Source of the DNA: Vicinamibacterales bacterium
Lineage (GTDB): Bacteria; Acidobacteriota; Vicinamibacteria; Vicinamibacterales; UBA2999
Direction of reading: 5' to 3'
Length of the DNA: 64,000 nucleotides
NCBI GenBank assembly: GCA_041394705.1
Contig: JAWKHS010000027.1
Coordinates: 29,796-93,795 of the forward strand
Part shown: piece by piece, positions 59,139-64,000 of the stretch
How the letters are laid out: each line of letters starts with the position of its first letter
Numbering within the stretch: position 1 is the first letter of the stretch
Position numbers and translations under genes: made by a program
Notes under the pieces: generated by a model
Databases searched by the model: none
Told to the model about the DNA's origin: nothing
What the model saw: only the letters and a program-made list of their open reading frames with translations

Positions 59139-59621
59139 CTACTTCGGCGCCAGCGCGCACTGGCCCATGTGGTAGGCGAGATGCGCCGTGCGATTCAGCA
59201 GCACCGCGAGGCGGTTGCGCAGGGGGTTGGCGGCGTGGTCGGCGTCGGACATGGCCGTGTGCCGCGCCGTCCAGTCCTCGGGGGTGAAGCGTTCGAACCC
59301 GGTCCGGAGCGCGGTGTGCACCTCCGCCCAGAAGCGCTTGAGATCCGAGGGCGGCACCGCGTCGGCCCGGTTCGAATCGGCCTCCTCCAGATACGCGGCA
59401 TCGAGCTCGGGGTGCAGGCGGTCGCCGATGCCGAGCAGCGGCAGCATGGCGTCGTGCACGGCAATGAGGTGGCCGAACAGGTAGACGAGACGGTTCCTGC
59501 CAGGCGCCACGGTCTTCGCCATCTCCTCGTCGGCGAGCCCCAGGAAGAGCTTCTCGGCGCGGCCGATGTTGATCGTCCACGACTGGACGGCGGTGGAGGC
59601 CAGGGACTGCTCTGGTGTCAT
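59139..59621 (-). CDS. DinB family protein
   Basis: Four-helix protein of 160 residues of the DinB/YfiT superfamily. The three metal-binding histidines are plausible in FGHLIAVHDAM near 50-57 and NRTAHLAYHMGQ near 145-152. Members are metal-dependent thiol transferases or have unknown roles in stress response. It stands alone, with the DUF1801 gene downstream on the same strand after 88 bases. Confidence 0.9.
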   Translation of the reverse strand: MTPEQSLASTAVQSWTINIGRAEKLFLGLADEEMAKTVAPGRNRLVYLFGHLIAVHDAMLPLLGIGDRLHPELDAAYLEEADSNRADAVPPSDLKRFWAEVHTALRTGFERFTPEDWTARHTAMSDADHAANPLRNRLAVLLNRTAHLAYHMGQCALAPK

Positions 59622-59705
59622 CGCTCGACGCTATCACGGCCGCGCTCCCGCACCGCGCCAGCCGCGCGCTCCGCCTGCCTCCCTCCGGGGACTGCCCGAC
59701 GGGGT

Positions 59706-60086
59706 CTACGCCTCGGCGATGGCCGCGATGGAGATCTTCAGGCCCGGGATGCGCGCGGGCAGCTTGGCGCCCTGGCGTGCCGGCGGATCCGTCGGAAACC
59801 AGCGCCGCCATTCCTCGTTCATCCCGGGAAAGTCGTCCTCGTCCGCCAGGATGACCGTGACGCTGACGAGCTTCTCCATGGCGCTTCCCGCATCCGCCAG
59901 GATGGCCGCGATGTTGGCCAGGCACTGGCGCGTCTGTTCCTGGATCGTCGTGCCGGACAGCTGTCCGGTGGCCGGATCGACAGGCGCGGTTCCGGACACG
60001 AAGATCAAGCCTGCGGCCCGCACGGCCTGGCTGTAGGTGGGCGGGGGCGCTGGGGCCTTCGCCGTGAAGAGAATCTCTCTCGCCAT
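59706..60086 (-). CDS. RidA family deaminase
   Basis: Protein of 126 residues of the RidA/YjgF/UK114 family, trimeric enzymes that hydrolyse reactive enamine and imine intermediates. Family blocks are YSQAVRAAGLIFVSGTAPVDPATG, CLANIAAILADAGSAMEKLVSVTVIL and a late PARQGAKLPARIPGLKISIAAIA. The Arg of the canonical active-site motif near the C-terminus (R-x-xx-V-E) is replaced by another Arg context (ARIPGLKISI), so the activity may differ from housekeeping RidA. The ATG at 60086 is used; the codon before it is TTG. Confidence 0.9.
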   Translation of the reverse strand: MAREILFTAKAPAPPPTYSQAVRAAGLIFVSGTAPVDPATGQLSGTTIQEQTRQCLANIAAILADAGSAMEKLVSVTVILADEDDFPGMNEEWRRWFPTDPPARQGAKLPARIPGLKISIAAIAEA

Positions 60087-60244
60087 CAACGTCCTTCCGG
60101 CGCGGCCCGCGCCCTGCAGCGGTCGCGCGTCTCGCGGCCCGGCGCCCGGACCTCAGCAGTGGCGCTCAGGATGCCACCGCGCGCCTGCGGACGGCAAGCC
60201 ACGGCCGACGCGTCACGCGTCGCGGGCGACGGGTCAGGGACGGA

Positions 60245-60652
60245 TCACGCGGCGCTCGGCTGCCTGAACTGGATGATGTTGCCTTCAGGGTCCCATCCGT
60301 CCAGGACGTCGAATCCCCGCATCGTCCAGGCGCTCTCCGCGGGCTTCAGGCCACCGCCCGTGGCCTCGATCGCCGCGCGCACCGACTCGAGGCTCCCGAC
60401 GACGAACGCGGGCTTGAGCGCCGTCTCGGATCGGGGCTCGGGCGGCGTGGAGATCGCGATGTCGGCGGCGTACTGGGGAGGAATCGCGTGCACCACGATC
60501 TCGCACCCCGGGCCCGCCAGCAGGTCGTGACCGGGCCCGGATTCGACACGATCCAGGCCGAGCGCGGCTGCATAGAAGGCCGACACCTTCTGCGTGTCCT
60601 TGGCGAAGACGATCAGGCCGTGCTGGTGGACGATGGGTTCCCCACTGGGCAT
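60245..60652 (-). CDS. VOC superfamily protein (glyoxalase/bleomycin resistance-like)
   Basis: Protein of 135 residues with two beta-alpha-beta-beta-beta units of the vicinal oxygen chelate fold. VHQHGLIVFAKDTQKVSAFYAAALGL opens the first unit, and WTMRGFDVLDGWDPEGNIIQFRQP closes the second with the family DPxGN motif. Metal-ligand positions are only partly clear. The substrate is unknown. The ATG at 60652 was preferred to a GTG two codons upstream. The 158-base gap downstream holds only short GC palindromes. Confidence 0.9.
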   Translation of the reverse strand: MPSGEPIVHQHGLIVFAKDTQKVSAFYAAALGLDRVESGPGHDLLAGPGCEIVVHAIPPQYAADIAISTPPEPRSETALKPAFVVGSLESVRAAIEATGGGLKPAESAWTMRGFDVLDGWDPEGNIIQFRQPSAA

Positions 60653-60695
60653 GTGCACCTCGAATGGCCGCGCGTGACGCGCTCGTCGGCCGGGC

Positions 60696-62378
60696 TCAGT
60701 ACCCCGACACCCGGTTCGGCAGGATCACCCGATGGCGCGTCGCGTAGTCGTCCCAGCGCGCGGCCAGTCGCGCCAGGTCGGCGGACCGCGACCCGCGCAG
60801 GTCGTGCTGCTCCGACGGGTCCGCCGCCAGGTCGAAGAGCTGCCAGTCGCCGATGCCGTGTGGAGGCGGCATCCAGACGGCCTTCAGCGAGCCCTCGGTG
60901 ACGAAGCGTTTGCCCATCAGCTCGCCGGCGGTCACCTCTCCGGCGTCGTGCGCGGCCTCGGCGCGCCGTTCGAGGAACGGCTTCAGCGAGACGCCGGTCA
61001 TGGCGGCCACCGCGCGCCCCTCGAACTGCCCGGACGGCGCCGACACGCCGGCCAGGTCCAGCAGCGTCGGCATCACGTCGGTCACGTGCGCCCTGGCGTC
61101 GGTGCGTCCCCGACGTCCGAGGCCGGGGTAGCTGACGATGAAGGGCGCCCGGATGCCGCCCTCGGTGGGATAGCCCTTGAAGTAGTGGAAGGGCGCGGCA
61201 CTGGCGCGCGCCCAGTCCGGACCGAGCCACACGTAGCTCGACGGCCGGCCCATGTTGTCGAGCGAGTTGTCGCAGCAGGCCCGCGCGGTCTCGGCCGCCG
61301 CCGCCCACTCGGTCTCGAGGCGGTGTCCTTCGGCCCCGTTGTCGGACATGAACACGACGATCGTCCGGTCGAGCTCGCCGCGTCCGCGCAGGAACGCCAG
61401 CACGCGGCCCACGGCGGTGTCCAGGTCGGTGACCATCGCCGCGAAGATCTCCATGCGCCGGGCCTCGACCGTGCGCTCGTCCGGCGTCAGCGAGGCCCAG
61501 GGACGTGAGCCGTGATACCGCGGGTCGCCGGTGGCGTTCGCCGGGGCGAGCCCGAGGCGCTTCACCGCTGCAAGGCGCGCCTCGAAGAGCGCGTCGTACC
61601 CCGCGTCGTACGTCCCGCGATACACCGCGAGGCTCTCGTCGGGCGCCTGCAGCGGAAAGTGCGGCGCCGAGAACGCGAGGTAGGCGAAGAACGGCGCCGG
61701 GTCGTCGGGACCACGTTCGCCGAGGTAGCCGAGCAATTTGTCGGTGAAGGAGCGCGTGGAGTAGAAGTCGTCCGGCAGGCGCTCCACCAGCGTGTCGTCC
61801 TCGCGGAACGGCGCCTGCCCTTCGCCCTCCATCACGCGGCGTTCCTTGAAGTGGCTGCTGCCGCCGGGCAGCAGGGCGAAGCTCCTGTCGAAGCCGCGCG
61901 CCTTCGGGCTCGTCGCCCCGTCGCGGCCCAGGTGCCATTTCCCCGCCATGTAGGTGCGGTAGCCGGCCTGCCTCAGCACGGCCGGCAGCGGCGCCACGTC
62001 GAAGTTCAGATACCCCTCGTAGCCCGGCTGGCCCTCCTGATTGGGGGCGAGGTCCTCGGCCATGTTGCCCAGGCCGCTCACGTGCGGGTCGGTCCCGCTC
62101 AGGAGGCTGGCGCGCGTGGGCGAGCACGTGGGCGAGGTCCGGAACTGCGAGAAGACGAGTCCCGAGGCCGCGAGGTTGTCGAGGACGGGCGTCCGGATCT
62201 CCGACCCGTACGCGCCCAGGTCGGTGAACCCGAGGTCGTCGGCCACCACGAGCAGGATGTTCGGCCGGCGCGCCGGCGCCTGAGGGGCGACGGCGTCCGA
62301 CGCCGGGGCCCCGCCGCACGCGGCCACCCCCAGCGCCAGCACCGTGCCCAGCGACAGCGGCCACGCCGGACGCGTCAC
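60696..62378 (-). CDS. Cys-type sulfatase, lipoprotein
   Basis: Exported sulfatase of 560 residues (lipobox VAAC, C21). The metal site is NILLVVADDLGFTDLG at 40-55. The formylglycine site is CSPTR at 85-89 with C85 as the residue to be oxidised. MAGKWHLG near 145 and VFMSDNGAEG near 325 complete the arylsulfatase pattern. It would remove sulfate from polysaccharide or aryl esters in the periplasm or at the surface. The GTG start overlaps the stop of the formylglycine-generating enzyme gene (GTGA), so enzyme and activator are made together. Confidence 0.94.
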   Translation of the reverse strand: MTRPAWPLSLGTVLALGVAACGGAPASDAVAPQAPARRPNILLVVADDLGFTDLGAYGSEIRTPVLDNLAASGLVFSQFRTSPTCSPTRASLLSGTDPHVSGLGNMAEDLAPNQEGQPGYEGYLNFDVAPLPAVLRQAGYRTYMAGKWHLGRDGATSPKARGFDRSFALLPGGSSHFKERRVMEGEGQAPFREDDTLVERLPDDFYSTRSFTDKLLGYLGERGPDDPAPFFAYLAFSAPHFPLQAPDESLAVYRGTYDAGYDALFEARLAAVKRLGLAPANATGDPRYHGSRPWASLTPDERTVEARRMEIFAAMVTDLDTAVGRVLAFLRGRGELDRTIVVFMSDNGAEGHRLETEWAAAAETARACCDNSLDNMGRPSSYVWLGPDWARASAAPFHYFKGYPTEGGIRAPFIVSYPGLGRRGRTDARAHVTDVMPTLLDLAGVSAPSGQFEGRAVAAMTGVSLKPFLERRAEAAHDAGEVTAGELMGKRFVTEGSLKAVWMPPPHGIGDWQLFDLAADPSEQHDLRGSRSADLARLAARWDDYATRHRVILPNRVSGY

Positions 62379-63418
62379 GGCGCGAGGTCCCTGACCAGCC
62401 GGAAACCGATGTGGTTCGCGCCGCTCGACGGTTCGCCCTTGCCGCGCGTGCCCGGACGGAAGCGTCCGCAGTATTCGTCCGTACACAGGAAGGACCCGCC
62501 TTTCTGGACGCGCTTCGGCACACCGGGCTCTTCCGGGTCCCTGCTGGACGCCGGGCCGCGCGGATCCACCGCGATGCGGCCGCTCGACGCGAGCGCACGG
62601 TAATAGTCGGGACGGTACCAGTCGGCCACCCACTCCCAGGCGTTGCCCGACATGCCGTACAGGCCGTAGCCGTTCGGCGGGAAGGCTCTGACGGGCGCGG
62701 TCGATGCGTACCCGTCGGCCCCGGTGTTGGTGTCCGGGAAGTGCCCCTGGAAGGTGTTGGCGGCGTGATGGCCGTCGGGCACGGGATCCCCACCCCACAC
62801 GTACTCCGCGCGGTCGATGCCGCCCCGGGCCGCGAACTCCCACTCAGCTTCGGTCGGCAGCCGCTTCCGGGCCCATGCGGCGTAGGCGAGCGCGTCGTCG
62901 TACGCGATGTGGACGACGGGATGATCCGTACGGCCGTCGAGGGTGCTTCCGGGGCCCCGCGGCCGCCGCCAGTTCGCGTCCCGGACGTAGCTCCACCATC
63001 GGCCGGGGCTGTCGAGCGGCACCGCGCCGGGCGGCGGCGTGAACACGATCGACCCGGCCACGAGCCTGTCCGCGGGCACGCCTGGAAAGTCCGCCGCCGA
63101 CGGCGCGCGCTCGGCCACGGTCACGTAGCCCGTCGCCTCGACGAAGGCCGCGAACTCGGCGTTGGTCACCTCGGTGGCATCCATCCAGAAGCCGCGCACG
63201 GACACGCGGTGGACGGGCGCGGCGTCCGGGAAGGCCGGGGCGTCCAGCCCCATCCAGAACTCCCCGCCGGCAATCCGGACCATGCCGGGCGGATCGTCCG
63301 CGGGCGGGCTCGACGGCGTACAGGCGCTCGCGGCCAGTACCAGCGCGCACACGCCCGCCATGCGCGAGGCGCACGCGACGGCGTCACGCGTGGTGCGGGG
63401 CGGGACCCGGTCCGTCAC
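62375..63418 (-). CDS. formylglycine-generating enzyme (SUMF1 family), lipoprotein
   Basis: Protein of 347 residues that would convert the sulfatase cysteine to formylglycine. The FGE fold is recognised by GGEFWMG near 51, VHRVSVRGFWMDATEVTNAEFAAFV near 68, LPTEAEWEFAARGG near 188 and WEWVADWY near 260. The copper-binding cysteine pair is present in SFLCTDEYCGRFR (C312, C317). A lipobox (SAC, C33) follows a longer N-terminus, so it seems exported, unlike typical bacterial FGEs. The GTG start is seven bases after a CATACT box. Confidence 0.92.
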   Translation of the reverse strand: MTDRVPPRTTRDAVACASRMAGVCALVLAASACTPSSPPADDPPGMVRIAGGEFWMGLDAPAFPDAAPVHRVSVRGFWMDATEVTNAEFAAFVEATGYVTVAERAPSAADFPGVPADRLVAGSIVFTPPPGAVPLDSPGRWWSYVRDANWRRPRGPGSTLDGRTDHPVVHIAYDDALAYAAWARKRLPTEAEWEFAARGGIDRAEYVWGGDPVPDGHHAANTFQGHFPDTNTGADGYASTAPVRAFPPNGYGLYGMSGNAWEWVADWYRPDYYRALASSGRIAVDPRGPASSRDPEEPGVPKRVQKGGSFLCTDEYCGRFRPGTRGKGEPSSGANHIGFRLVRDLAP

Positions 63419-63425
63419 GCGCGGG

Positions 63426-63431
63426 AGTATG
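63426..63431 (-). promoter_or_regulatory. -10 box of the FGE-sulfatase operon
   Basis: CATACT on the minus strand followed by seven bases and the GTG start, again leaderless spacing. Confidence 0.45.
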
Positions 63432-63600
63432 GCACGGCGCCGCCGGTCCCGGGCGACCGGGCCCGGCCCTGCCGGAACGGACGGCGCCGACCCACCGCCA
63501 CGACTTTCCCGGGCTCGAGGGGGCCGTGGCGGGTTTCGGACGCCGTTGTCGATCCTGCTAACGAGACGCGTCGCATGCCGCGGCGCCCACGGAGGACACG

Positions 63601-64000
63601 ATGCCGACCACCACCGAACGCCCCGCCCCCGTCCCCATGAACGGCGTGGACACCCCGACCCTCTTCGCGACGATCAACGCCGTCAAGGGCGCACCGGCCC
63701 TGGCCGCGTTCACCTTCCGCGCCAGGAACCGCTGGGTCGAGGGCACCTGCAGCGAGACCACCATCGAGCAGTTCTCGGGTGCCGGCGGCGACCACCAGCA
63801 CCAGGCCACGTTCCAGTACCGCGCCGATCACCCGGCGGTCCTGGTCGGCGCCGACCGCGGCCCGACGCCCGTGGAGTTCCTGCTGCACGCGCTCACGTCG
63901 TGCATCTGCGCCGGCATCGGCAACATCGCCGCCGCGCGCGGCGTGAAGCTGACCTCGGTGGAGTCCACCATCGAGGGCGACATCGACCTGCAGGGCATCC
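63601..64000 (+). CDS. OsmC family protein, 3' partial
   Basis: The reading frame is open from ATG 63601 to the window edge, giving 133 residues without a stop. The OsmC/Ohr-like pattern is clear: VEFLLHALTSCICAGIGNIAAARGVKLTSVESTIEGDIDLQG, including the cysteine in LTSCIC that serves as peroxidatic residue in the family. The first 40 residues (MPTTTERPAPVPMNGVDTP) lead into FRARNRWVEGT. A GGAGGA site precedes the start. Members reduce organic peroxides or handle thiol stress. The missing end prevents judging the second cysteine. Confidence 0.88.
   Translation, partial: MPTTTERPAPVPMNGVDTPTLFATINAVKGAPALAAFTFRARNRWVEGTCSETTIEQFSGAGGDHQHQATFQYRADHPAVLVGADRGPTPVEFLLHALTSCICAGIGNIAAARGVKLTSVESTIEGDIDLQGI

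Overview
The window is very GC-rich DNA, densely coded, with genes overlapping by 1-4 bases in long operons. A tandem pair of large orphan FtsX/MacB-type permeases (34203-36602 and 36750-39146) matches the acidobacterial duplicated orphan permease (ADOP) family. With the base composition and overall gene content, this points to Acidobacteriota, probably Vicinamibacteria-like; the taxonomic placement is inference. No tRNA, rRNA, CRISPR array, transposase or phage gene was seen, and no stretch over 300 bases lacks a gene.

Layout. (1) 1-12178, plus strand: an envelope-polysaccharide start (O-antigen ligase/polymerase cut by the window edge, GT4 glycosyltransferase, methyltransferase) runs directly into four B12-binding-type radical SAM enzymes in an A-B-A'-B' order, a second methyltransferase, an amidohydrolase and a SPASM-like radical SAM enzyme. 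Nearly every junction overlaps. The product is unknown. (2) 12263-14562, minus: two more GT4 glycosyltransferases, meeting region 1 at a 29-bp hairpin-forming repeat. (3) 14710-18302: a serine hydrolase, then a minus-strand operon of HpaI-type aldolase, nitrilase and RraA-like protein. (4) 18328-24078: a module controlled by a LitR/CarH-type B12 photoreceptor. DUF2177 and litR go right; a flavin oxidoreductase, DUF1365 protein, CFA-like fatty-acid methyltransferase and ferritin-like acyl-ACP desaturase go left. Between them is an operator of 11-bp repeats overlapping both -35 boxes. (5) 24219-28313: a glycine-zipper protein, an ECF sigma/anti-sigma pair with its own promoter, an AraC regulator and a methyltransferase. 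(6) 28294-34026: a lipid-building cluster of acyl carrier protein, a 612-residue fusion of two CFA-type methyltransferases, a Tat-exported protein of unknown role, a ketoacyl synthase, a FeeM/LuxI-like N-acyltransferase and a second acyl-ACP desaturase. (7) 34203-41483: the ADOP pair, a proline iminopeptidase-like lipoprotein and a secreted orphan. (8) 41533-46844, minus: aldehyde dehydrogenase plus a complete polyamine-type ABC importer. (9) 46931-64000: a phosphatase-like lipoprotein, a choline-type symporter, an orphan hybrid-sensing histidine kinase, metallophosphatase and NHL proteins, a PuuA-like glutamine synthetase, a P450, a zincin with a tandem repeat, small stress-type proteins (DUF1801, DinB, RidA, VOC), a formylglycine-generating enzyme with its sulfatase, and an OsmC gene cut by the window end.

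How parts fit. Regions 4 and 6 carry the same enzyme classes (CFA-type methyltransferase plus ferritin-like desaturase) under different control, so both probably modify acyl chains, one set in response to light through adenosylcobalamin. The best candidates for undescribed biology are the lipid cluster with the asymmetric double methyltransferase (region 6), the radical SAM array (region 1) and the photoreceptor variant with its operator (region 4). Several first genes start 6-7 bases after a -10-like box, suggesting leaderless mRNAs. All functional assignments come from reading motifs; no database search was run.
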